Assembly: GCA_021789565.1 (NCBI GenBank)
Contig: JAJYJL010000153.1
Coordinates: 1-10,429 of the forward strand
Direction: 5' to 3'
DNA length: 10,429 nt
Source of the DNA: Acidobacteriota bacterium
GTDB lineage: Bacteria > Acidobacteriota > Terriglobia > UBA7540
Each line of letters begins with the position of its first letter. Within the stretch, counting starts at the first letter, position 1. The notes under the pieces are model-generated. The model worked only from the letters and a program-made list of their open reading frames with translations. It was not told the origin of the DNA and did not search any database. Of the stretch, positions 1 to 5,579 are shown piece after piece. The translations under genes and the position numbers were made by a program.

Positions 1-446
1 AACTTATTGCCGCCCCCCGCGTAACCCGGCTGGGTGCTCCGCGCCCAGGGGCAGAGAAACCGCAGCGGGGCGGGGGCCAGCGTGTTCCTGGCAATGTTGA
101 AAGCGGCGAAGTCTTCAACATAGACGCCCGAGAAAAGGCGGGTGAGATTGAATCCCTGCGACTGCAATTCGCTCAGGTAGAGCGGGTAGTAGAAATCTGC
201 GTTCAGCACCGCGCCGTAATGCTCCGTGGAAGTGATCAACACCGTCGGCCGGCCGCGAAACAGAAAGTAGTGTGGATTTTGAGGATCGAGCGAGATCGGC
301 TTTGCCGGTTCAGGCGGCGCCGCAAAAAGAGATTGAAGTCGCACAGTCCCGAACACCACGCAGAACAGCGCAGCAAGGAGCAGAATCATTCGGAGACCGT
401 GTGACGTGTTGCCGGAGAGCTTAGTCCGTAGTTTCGAGGTTTTCAT
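1..446 (-). CDS. Secreted glycoside-hydrolase-like protein, partial (C-terminus beyond window)
   Basis: The frame is open from an ATG at 446 to the window edge, giving the first 148 residues. A basic N-terminus is followed by a hydrophobic stretch at about residues 20-34 and an alanine-rich FAAPPEP segment near 41-47, which fits a signal peptide or membrane anchor. The mature part begins ISLDPQNPHYFLFRGRP and continues with a STEHYGAV segment (73-80) and a GFNLTRLFSG strand (98-107). This resembles the first strands of TIM-barrel glycosidase-like proteins (DUF4038 or cellulase-like). The catalytic acids lie outside the window, so substrate and activity cannot be stated. A second possible start is M20, which leaves a shorter signal peptide. 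The gene diverges from the SDR-GH88 operon, which suggests a shared role in carbohydrate breakdown (inference). Frame and start are fairly secure; the family is recognised from general resemblance only. Confidence 0.75.
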   Translation of the reverse strand, partial: MKTSKLRTKLSGNTSHGLRMILLLAALFCVVFGTVRLQSLFAAPPEPAKPISLDPQNPHYFLFRGRPTVLITSTEHYGAVLNADFYYPLYLSELQSQGFNLTRLFSGVYVEDFAAFNIARNTLAPAPLRFLCPWARSTQPGYAGGGNK

Positions 447-604
447 ATCCGTACCTGTCCTGTAAAAAACTGGCGGTCCTCAATCGGCCGTCGGTGACTT
501 GGAGACCCTGCATGCCCTCGGGCCGCGATTGGGAAATCCGGCAACCTTGGCGGCAGCATAAAACGCCTGCATACTACGGCAATCATCCCGCCGCGTCCAG
601 CGAG

Positions 605-625
605 GGAACTGCCTGCAAAAGTTCC
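605..625. promoter_or_regulatory. Inverted repeat GGAACT-N9-AGTTCC, possible operator
   Basis: Perfect 6-base arms at 605-610 and 620-625 lie in the 240-base gap between the divergent glycosidase-like gene and the SDR operon. The position, about 20 bases upstream of the candidate -35 of the SDR operon, suits a regulator of sugar genes. No regulator is encoded in the window and 6-base arms can arise by chance. Confidence 0.25.
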
Positions 626-647
626 TGTGTTCGAGGCAACAGATTTT

Positions 648-678
648 TTGCAATTCCAGCGATTTCCTCCGGTATAGT
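648..678 (+). promoter_or_regulatory. Candidate promoter for SDR-GH88 operon
   Basis: TTGCAA (648-653) and TATAGT (673-678) resemble sigma70 -35 and -10 boxes, but the spacer of 19 bases is long. The -10-like box ends only 8 bases before the SDR start codon, so a transcript from it would have almost no leader. That agrees with the absence of a properly spaced Shine-Dalgarno sequence. Confidence 0.3.
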
Positions 679-686
679 TTTAGGTC

Positions 687-1487
687 ATGCTTCCGGAATT
701 TCCAGCAGCACTGGTGACGGGCGGCTCGCGCGGCATTGGCCGCGGCATCTGTCTTAGCCTGGCGCGAGCCGGCTTCGGCGTGGCGATCAATTACACGTCG
801 AATGCCCAGGCGGCGGAAGAGTGCAAGCGGCTGTGCGTTCAAGCCGCGCCTGCTGAGCAGAAGGCTAAGTTTGAGACCATCCAGGCCGACATTTCGGACC
901 CGAAAGGCCGTGGCCGCCTGCTGGAGTTCATCGAGGGCGAGTGGGGATGGCTTGACGTGCTGGTCAACAACGCCGGTGTGGCTCCTGAAGTGAGGGCCGA
1001 TTTGCTGGAAGCGACCGAAGAAAGTTTTGACCGCCTGATCGCCACCAACTTGAAAGGTCCGTATTTCCTCACCCAGGCGGTGGCGAATTACTGGGTAGCC
1101 GGACTTCAGTACCTTCCGGCCGGGCGCGCAAAACCCAGGGTTGTCAACATTTCTTCGCTCTCGGCCTACGCGGCCAGCGTCAACCGCGGGGATTATTGCG
1201 TGAGCAAGGCCGGTCTGTCGATGGCCACGCAACTTTTCGCCCTGCGGCTGGCGGAATTCGGCATCAACGTTTATGAGGTGCGGCCAGGCATCATCGCAAC
1301 CGACATGACGGCCGGCGTGAAGGAGAAGTACGACCGCATGATTGCCGAAGGCCTCACGCCCATCGCGCGCTGGGGAACCCCGGAAGACGTGGGGCGGGCG
1401 GTCACGGCCATCGCCCAGGGAGCATTTCCATTTTCTACCGGGGAAGTGATCAACGTGGACGGAGGCTTCCATCTCCGCCGCCTGTAA
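687..1487 (+). CDS. Short-chain dehydrogenase/reductase (3-ketoacyl-ACP reductase-like), probably sugar-acid related
   Basis: This 266-residue protein has the usual length of a classical SDR and all its marks. The cofactor-binding TGGSRGIG is at residues 11-18, an adenine-site Asp at 68, NNAG at 94-97, and the catalytic set is N121, S157, Y170 and K174 (YCVSK). A C-terminal VDGG is at 257-260. It should oxidise or reduce a hydroxyl/keto group with NAD(P)(H) in the cytoplasm. The sequence resembles the group often named 3-ketoacyl-ACP reductase, but the next gene, 15 bases downstream, is a GH88 unsaturated glucuronyl hydrolase. A role in handling the keto-uronate that GH88 releases, as for KduD- or DEH-reductase-type SDRs, is therefore more likely than fatty acid synthesis (inference). 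Cofactor preference was not resolved. The ATG at 687 puts the Rossmann motif at the usual distance from the N-terminus. Confidence 0.92.
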   Translation: MLPEFPAALVTGGSRGIGRGICLSLARAGFGVAINYTSNAQAAEECKRLCVQAAPAEQKAKFETIQADISDPKGRGRLLEFIEGEWGWLDVLVNNAGVAPEVRADLLEATEESFDRLIATNLKGPYFLTQAVANYWVAGLQYLPAGRAKPRVVNISSLSAYAASVNRGDYCVSKAGLSMATQLFALRLAEFGINVYEVRPGIIATDMTAGVKEKYDRMIAEGLTPIARWGTPEDVGRAVTAIAQGAFPFSTGEVINVDGGFHLRRL

Positions 1488-1502
1488 AGGTCGTAAGCCG
1501 AA

Positions 1503-2885
1503 ATGATCCAGATCGATTTTGAAGTTTCTCCCGAAAAATTGCGGCCGAAACTCGAGCGGCTGTTTGATCTGTCGGCGGCGAAGATTCGGGCCATCGAAAA
1601 GTCGTGGGACCCGGCCGGCGGCCCGCCCGTGGTCACCGTCAAGGGGCGCTACCAGCCGCGCGACTGGACCGACTGGACGCGGGGGTTCCAGTACGGCTCG
1701 GCGCTGCTGCAGTTTGACGCCACCGGCGGGGCCTGGTTCCTCGAGTGCGGACGCGAGGGAACGAGGAAGTGGATGGAAAGCTACACCACGCACACCGGCG
1801 TCCACGACCATGGATTCAACGTGGTCAGCACCTTCGGCAACCTGGCCCGGCTGGCCTGCGAGGGCAAAATCCACGTGACGCAGCCGGAGCGGGATTACTA
1901 CCGGCTGGCGCTCAAGGCCAGCGGCGCGGTCCAGGCGGCCCGCTGGTCGCGCGTCTCGGATGGCGGCGGATACATCTACTCTTTTAACGGCGCGCATTCC
2001 ATGTTTGTAGATACCATCCGCTCGCTGCGTTCGCTGGCCATTGCGCACCGGCTTGGCTTTGCGCTGCACGGGGAATCGGACTCCAAAGTGGCGCTGCTCG
2101 AACGCATGGTTCAGCACGCCGATGCCACCGCGCGGTTTTCTGTCTATTACGGCGAAGGCCGCGACCGCTATGACGTGCGTGGGCGCGTGGTGCACGAATC
2201 GCTGTTCAACGCCAGGGACGGCCACTACCGTTGCCCCGGCACTCAGCAGGGTTACTCGCCCTTCACCACCTGGACGCGCGGTTTGGCGTGGGCCATCCTG
2301 GGCTTTGCCGAACAACTGGAATTCATCCGCACGCTGCCCGCAGAAGAATTCGATGGACTCGGGGGGGGCGACAAAGTTGAGGCCATGATGCTCCGCGCCG
2401 CCGAAGCCACCGCCGACTTTTATCTGGAACAGACACCCGCCGACGGCGTTCCTTACTGGGACACGGGCGCTCCGGGGCTTGCACAACTCGGCGACTACCT
2501 TTCGCAGCCCAGCGATCCCTTCAACGAGTTCGAGCCGGTCGACAGTTCGGCGGCCACGATCGCCGCTCAGGGCTTGTGGCGGCTGGGCCGTTACCTCGAG
2601 CGGCTCCGGCAGCGTCCGAAAGATGGCAAACGCTACCGGCAGGCTGCGCTGACGGTGGCCGAAACACTGCTGGCAGAACCCTATCTCTCGGCCGATCCGT
2701 CGCATGAGGGATTGATTCTCCATTCCATCTACCACCGGCCGCGCGGATGGGACTACATTCCGGAAGGGCACAAGTCGCCGTGCGGGGAATCCTGCATGTG
2801 GGGCGACTACCACGCCCGCGAGCTGGCGCTGGTGCTGCTGCGCGAAGCCCGCCAGGAACCGGAAGTCTGCTTCTTCAACGTCTAG
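1503..2885 (+). CDS. Unsaturated glucuronyl hydrolase, glycoside hydrolase family 88
   Basis: This 460-residue protein has the features of GH88 enzymes. These hydrolyse the unsaturated uronic acid from the non-reducing end of oligosaccharides left by polysaccharide lyases, by hydration of the double bond. Visible landmarks are the HDHGF segment with D102 and a second acid at D170 in SMFVD, matching the two essential aspartates of the family. Others are the TWTRGLAWAILGFAE helix (256-270), PYWDTGAPG (317-325), DSSAATIAAQGLWRL (347-361) and the C-terminal ESCMWGDYHARELAL (429-443). The fold should be an (alpha/alpha)6 barrel. No signal peptide is present, so the enzyme is cytoplasmic and acts on imported oligosaccharides. 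It follows the SDR by 15 bases with only a weak AAAGG before it, suggesting one transcript. It is somewhat longer than the compact Bacillus enzymes, mainly in the N-terminal 50 residues. No polysaccharide lyase is in the window, so the polymer is unknown. Confidence 0.92.
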   Translation: MIQIDFEVSPEKLRPKLERLFDLSAAKIRAIEKSWDPAGGPPVVTVKGRYQPRDWTDWTRGFQYGSALLQFDATGGAWFLECGREGTRKWMESYTTHTGVHDHGFNVVSTFGNLARLACEGKIHVTQPERDYYRLALKASGAVQAARWSRVSDGGGYIYSFNGAHSMFVDTIRSLRSLAIAHRLGFALHGESDSKVALLERMVQHADATARFSVYYGEGRDRYDVRGRVVHESLFNARDGHYRCPGTQQGYSPFTTWTRGLAWAILGFAEQLEFIRTLPAEEFDGLGGGDKVEAMMLRAAEATADFYLEQTPADGVPYWDTGAPGLAQLGDYLSQPSDPFNEFEPVDSSAATIAAQGLWRLGRYLERLRQRPKDGKRYRQAALTVAETLLAEPYLSADPSHEGLILHSIYHRPRGWDYIPEGHKSPCGESCMWGDYHARELALVLLREARQEPEVCFFNV

Positions 2886-2920
2886 CGTCCCGAGTTATAA
2901 ATTCGCCGAACAATGCTAAC

Positions 2921-3012
2921 GTCATTCCGATCCCGCAGAGCGGGAGAAGGATCTGCTTCGCCGTTTTCAGCGCTCAGATCAAAAGCAGATTCCTCGCTAC
3001 GCTCGGAATGAC
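2921..3012. repeat. Long palindromic repeat, copy 1
   Basis: The 92-base element opens with GTCATTCCGA (2921-2930) and closes with its exact reverse complement TCGGAATGAC (3003-3012). Inside it, ATCTGCTT (2951-2958) pairs with AAGCAGAT (2983-2990), so the whole element can fold back on itself. The left arm also carries its own small hairpin, TCCCGC-AGA-GCGGGA (2931-2945). It lies 35 bases after the GH88 stop and about 70 bases beyond the end of the nitrilase gene, between two convergent genes. It shares its layout with the copy at 4453-4549. It could work as a bidirectional terminator or transcript-end stabiliser (inference). Confidence 0.85.
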
Positions 3013-3033
3013 GGGCGCGTAGCGGCAGTCTGA

Positions 3034-3048
3034 GAGAAAACATTTCTC
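3034..3048. terminator. Small hairpin between convergent genes
   Basis: GAGAAA-ACA-TTTCTC is a perfect 6-base stem with a 3-base loop, about 33 bases beyond the nitrilase stop. It has no following T-run in either direction, so it is a weak terminator candidate only. Confidence 0.2.
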
Positions 3049-3080
3049 CGCACTGGTACAGACGCGCTGGTTGGGCCTCT

Positions 3081-3902
3081 CTACTTTTCCCGCGTGATGG
3101 GTTCATACATTTCGGGGCGGCGGGCGGCGATGCGGTCAAATTCCCATTCGCCGGCGATCCTCACCACGCGGTTTTCGTCGGCCTGTGCGGGTTCGATATC
3201 TGCGTAAAGGATGGTCTCTTCGGTATCACCGGCTTCCACCAGCACGGCGCCCGTAACGTCGATGATCTGCGAGTGGCCGGCGAAGCGGAAGCCGCGCTCT
3301 TCGCCCACGCGGTCTGCGGCAACAACGTACATGTGGTTTTCAATGGCGCGCACTTTGGGAATGTGCGCCCAGGTGTCGGAACCCATGGGCCAGTTGGTGG
3401 GGATGGCCAGGACCTGCGCGCCATTCAGCTTGAGCACGCGGCCGGATTCGGGAAAGCTGCAATCGTAGCAGATGTTGACGCCGATCTTCGCCTGCCCGGC
3501 CTGGAACACCGTAAAAGGAACGTCGCCCAGCCCGTCGAAGCGGTCGATGCCCAGATACGGCAGGTGAATCTTGCGATGGACTCCCGCAACGCCTTGCGGA
3601 GTGATGACCGCCGCGACGTTAAAAAGATTGTCGCCCGCAAGCTCCATCATGCCGACCACCGCTGATACTCTCAGGCGTCTGGCCGCGGCGGCAATCTTCC
3701 GCGTGGAAGGGCCGGGAATGGTTTCGGCGGCCGGAAGGGCCTCCTCGCGGCTGGTGAAGCAGTAGCCGGAAAGAGCACACTCCGGGAAGACCACCAGGTC
3801 TGCGCCATCGCCCGCGGCGCGCTCCAGGTGATCAAGAACTTTGGCAAGGTTGCGTTCATTCTCAAGAATCTTGACGTCCATCTGAACTGCGGCGACTTTC
3901 AT
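3081..3902 (-). CDS. Carbon-nitrogen hydrolase (nitrilase superfamily amidohydrolase)
   Basis: The 273-residue protein is full length for the C-N hydrolase superfamily and shows the complete Glu-Lys-Cys triad. E41 is in FPECALSGY, K111 in HRKIHLPYLG, and C145 in NICYDCSFPE. The alpha-beta-beta-alpha fold is also indicated by the N-terminal AAVQMDV strand and by the MYVVAADRVG segment (191-200). These enzymes cleave amide C-N bonds of small molecules through a cysteine thioester in the cytoplasm. The substrate cannot be read from the sequence; amidase, omega-amidase or carbamoyl-amidase activities are all open. A GGAG seven bases before the ATG supports this start. Upstream on the minus strand, TACAAT at 3945-3940 resembles a -10 box, but no matching -35 was found. 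It stands alone, convergent with GH88, and its C-terminus (RRPEMYEPITR) is typical of the family. Confidence 0.93.
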   Translation of the reverse strand: MKVAAVQMDVKILENERNLAKVLDHLERAAGDGADLVVFPECALSGYCFTSREEALPAAETIPGPSTRKIAAAARRLRVSAVVGMMELAGDNLFNVAAVITPQGVAGVHRKIHLPYLGIDRFDGLGDVPFTVFQAGQAKIGVNICYDCSFPESGRVLKLNGAQVLAIPTNWPMGSDTWAHIPKVRAIENHMYVVAADRVGEERGFRFAGHSQIIDVTGAVLVEAGDTEETILYADIEPAQADENRVVRIAGEWEFDRIAARRPEMYEPITREK

Positions 3903-4117
3903 ATTTTCTCCAGCGGTGGTATGGATTCAGAATGCGCCTATTGTAACAAGGTTTCTTTTGCAGGCGGCGCGGTTTGTTGATGAAGAGGGGGCCGGTTGGA
4001 ATCCCAGGCATGTGAAGTGCGCGGCCCTTGCAATGGTCTCGGCATGATTTTGGGCTTTCCTATTTACCCCCGTCGCGGCTCCGGTTTGTTTTCGGTTCGT
4101 TTTTTCGCTAGCCTTTA

Positions 4118-4267
4118 TTTTCAACAAGATGCTCCGCTTTGTTTTTAGCTTTGTTTTTTCCACAGGAACGTGTTTTCAACAACTTCTCCGCTTCGTTTTT
4201 CGGTTCGTTTTTGGCTATCCATGTAGCCTTTCCATTTGTTTTCAACAACTTCTCCGCTTCGTTTTTC
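4118..4267. repeat. T-rich degenerate tandem repeat
   Basis: A 31-base sequence, TGTTTTCAAC followed by AACTTCTCCG, CTTCGTTTTT and C, occurs identically at 4171-4201 and 4237-4267. A diverged version (TTTTCAACAAGATGCTCCGC and on) is at 4118-4146. The CTCCGCTT core recurs at 4132, 4186 and 4252, so the units are about 54 and 66 bases long, with unique inserts between cores. CGGTTCGTTTTT also appears at both 4093 and 4201. Read on the minus strand, one frame (4269 down to a TAG at 4110-4108) encodes KNEAEKLLKT twice and a decayed KNKAEHLVEN once. That frame has only a TTG start and no Shine-Dalgarno sequence, so it is not called as a gene. Confidence 0.8.
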
Positions 4268-4452
4268 AAAAAAGCGTATTTTTCTGTCCGACATGTTTAG
4301 GGCCAAACTATCTGCTATTTATTTTCATTGGCTTACAGCCATATTATAAGTCCATCCAGACTGCCTACCTTTGGCGCCGCAGCTACTCCGCCCCCACGGT
4401 AAAGACTACCACGCTAGGCCACTTCGTGTCAAGTAAGATCGGCGCCCAATGC

Positions 4453-4549
4453 GTCATTCTGAGGCCGGTTTCTGGCCGAAGAATCTGCTTTGTTCTTGTT
4501 CACTCGATCAAAAGCAGATTCCTCTCCCGCATTGCGGGATCGGAATGAC
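4453..4549. repeat. Long palindromic repeat, copy 2
   Basis: The 97-base element opens GTCATTCTGA (4453-4462) and closes TCGGAATGAC (4540-4549). An inner pair, GAATCTGCTT (4481-4490) and AAGCAGATTC (4512-4521), is perfect. Each arm has its own hairpin: GGCCGG-TTT-CTGGCC (4463-4477, one G-T pair) on the left and TCCCGC-ATT-GCGGGA (4525-4539) on the right. The layout matches the copy at 2921-3012, although the small hairpins sit in different arms. It lies just beyond the 3' end of the alpha/beta hydrolase gene. Confidence 0.85.
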
Positions 4550-4598
4550 GGAGCACGGAGCAGGGTTCGGAATAACGGGGAGCGGGGTTCGGAATGAC
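4550..4598. repeat. Extra copies of the palindrome terminus
   Basis: After the TCGGAATGAC that closes palindrome copy 2 at 4540, the same 10-mer recurs at 4567 (TCGGAATAAC, one change) and at 4589 (perfect). The spacings are 27 and 22 bases, with GGAGC/GGAGCGGGGT-like spacers. The last copy ends 16 bases from the stop codon of the alpha/beta hydrolase gene. Confidence 0.7.
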
Positions 4599-4614
4599 GG
4601 GCGCGCTTCTGATT

Positions 4615-5370
4615 TCAGGAATCGAAAAACCTCTTAATGCGGAGCCAGTATTGCTGCACCGTTCGGCTGGTGCTGAGGTGGCCGCCGCGGGCGAGCAGGT
4701 TCAGCTTGATTCCGGCGCGCCGGGCAAAATCGTCCACCTGCCGCCAGGGAATGTACGGGTCGTCTTTGGCGTGGAACATCATGATCCTTGAAGCAGTGAG
4801 CTCTTTAATGTGATGCACGGGATTAAAAAAATCGCCCCGCCGCAGTTTGTTCCAGTTTTTGTCTGTCAATCGGTAGCCGTTGCCGAACGCTTCACGGATG
4901 TAGGCGGGATAGCTCTTGTTGGAAGTCTCCTTCTCCTGCTCCTCTCCGAGGATGCTCCAGTCGACCACGGGGCAGTTGGCGATCACCTTTTTCACCCGGC
5001 GGTCAAGCGAGGAAAGAATCGCCGCCGCGCCGCCAAAACTTCCACCGATAACGAAAATCGAATCGGGCATCACGCGGAATTCCTGCCCGAAGGCGCTTTC
5101 CCGGATGCGGCCCTTCCGGATTCCCGTGATGACGTCGGCAATGTCTTCCACGGGAGACTTTTCGAGAAACTTCCCGCCGCTTTCCCAAGCTCCGCGCCAG
5201 CGCGGGTAAAACACCCAGTAACCCCGGCGGGCCAGGAATTCCGCGAGCGACTGCTTGGTGGGAACGGACGGCAGGCCGTCGCAAAGGATAATGGCCTTCT
5301 GTTTTTTGCCTTGCCGGACCGGCGGCAGGAATTCAGCAACAATCTCCTTCTTGAATCTTGTGCGGAACAT
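4615..5370 (-). CDS. Alpha/beta hydrolase (serine hydrolase, substrate unknown)
   Basis: This 251-residue protein has the alpha/beta hydrolase pattern. There is a nucleophile elbow GGSFGG (109-114) with S111, an acid region AKDDPYIP (201-208) with D204 the likely triad acid, and H231 in GGHLST. An RGYWVFYPRWRGAWES segment (49-64) is the usual strand-turn before the elbow and resembles dienelactone-hydrolase or prolyl-oligopeptidase-type domains. It has no signal peptide, so it is probably cytoplasmic. It could be an esterase, acyl hydrolase or peptidase. No Shine-Dalgarno sequence precedes the ATG at 5370. TAAACT on the minus strand, six bases before it, could be a -10 box giving a leaderless transcript. 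The gene diverges from the qNOR gene across a 209-base gap, but no functional link to NO is visible. Confidence 0.85.
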   Translation of the reverse strand: MFRTRFKKEIVAEFLPPVRQGKKQKAIILCDGLPSVPTKQSLAEFLARRGYWVFYPRWRGAWESGGKFLEKSPVEDIADVITGIRKGRIRESAFGQEFRVMPDSIFVIGGSFGGAAAILSSLDRRVKKVIANCPVVDWSILGEEQEKETSNKSYPAYIREAFGNGYRLTDKNWNKLRRGDFFNPVHHIKELTASRIMMFHAKDDPYIPWRQVDDFARRAGIKLNLLARGGHLSTSRTVQQYWLRIKRFFDS

Positions 5371-5433
5371 GCGGTTAGTTTAACAGGAATGTGTGGTGAT
5401 CCCAGCCGAGGCGGGCGGGATTTGACATGTCCC

Positions 5434-5461
5434 TTGACTTTCGCTTTTGAAAGGCTATGTT
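5434..5461 (+). promoter_or_regulatory. Candidate sigma70-type promoter for the qNOR operon
   Basis: TTGACT (5434-5439) and TATGTT (5456-5461) are separated by 16 bases and lie about 120 bases before the qNOR start. A GACATGTC palindrome (5424-5431) sits directly upstream of the -35 box. This is the best promoter match in the gap. Confidence 0.45.
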
Positions 5462-5481
5462 GGTATTTCAGGCCCGCAAAC

Positions 5482-5497
5482 TATGACAAATATCACA
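5482..5497. promoter_or_regulatory. CRP/FNR-family-like site upstream of qNOR
   Basis: TATGA-N6-TCACA differs by one base from the CRP-type consensus TGTGA-N6-TCACA, with the correct 16-base span. Regulators of this superfamily (CRP, FNR, DNR, HcpR) often control NO-reductase genes. The site lies just downstream of the candidate promoter. It could act as a roadblock there, or it could activate a nearer promoter such as one using TAGATT (5524-5529). No regulator gene is in the window. Confidence 0.35.
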
Positions 5498-5566
5498 GTC
5501 TGCGGCATCTGTTCCCGTTAGTGTAGATTCCTCACGATCTTCCGGGTCAGCTCTGGATTCCAAAGT

Positions 5567-5573
5567 AAGGAGG
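5567..5573 (+). promoter_or_regulatory. Strong Shine-Dalgarno of the qNOR gene
   Basis: AAGGAGG lies six bases before the ATG at 5580. It is the strongest ribosome-binding site in the window and fixes the qNOR start. Confidence 0.85.
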
Positions 5574-5579
5574 CAGCGG

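Larger units (their letters stand above)
3903..4614. other. Long intergenic region, no convincing gene
   Basis: This stretch of about 700 bases separates two minus-strand genes. It is richer in T on the plus strand than its surroundings from about 4080 to 4350. It holds a degenerate tandem repeat (4118-4267), the second long palindromic repeat (4453-4549) and extra copies of that palindrome's end (to 4598). Short open frames exist on both strands, but they are made mostly of the repeats and have no ribosome-binding site or recognisable domain. Nothing was recognised in 3950-4080 or 4270-4450. Confidence 0.7.

Noticed and set aside
480..2813. 777-codon open frame on the minus strand, antisense to the SDR and GH88 genes
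   Set aside because: It covers two plus-strand genes with complete catalytic motifs, and its translation is Arg/Pro/Gly-rich with no recognisable domain. It is a GC-rich antisense shadow.
3927..4163. 78-codon minus-strand Lys-rich frame with a GTG start
   Set aside because: It overlaps the nitrilase upstream region and starts within the repeat; no Shine-Dalgarno sequence or domain.
4118..4267. CRISPR array, considered because of the 31-base identical repeats
   Set aside because: Only two perfect copies and one decayed copy exist, the inserts are short and related (24-35 bases with shared CGTTTTT runs), and no cas genes are nearby.
4129..4548. 139-codon plus-strand frame over the T-rich repeat (MLRFVF...)
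   Set aside because: It is built from the tandem repeat and the palindrome, Phe-rich, and has no ribosome-binding site.
4810..5526. 238-codon plus-strand frame opposite the alpha/beta hydrolase
   Set aside because: It is antisense to a gene with an intact nucleophile elbow and crosses the qNOR promoter region.
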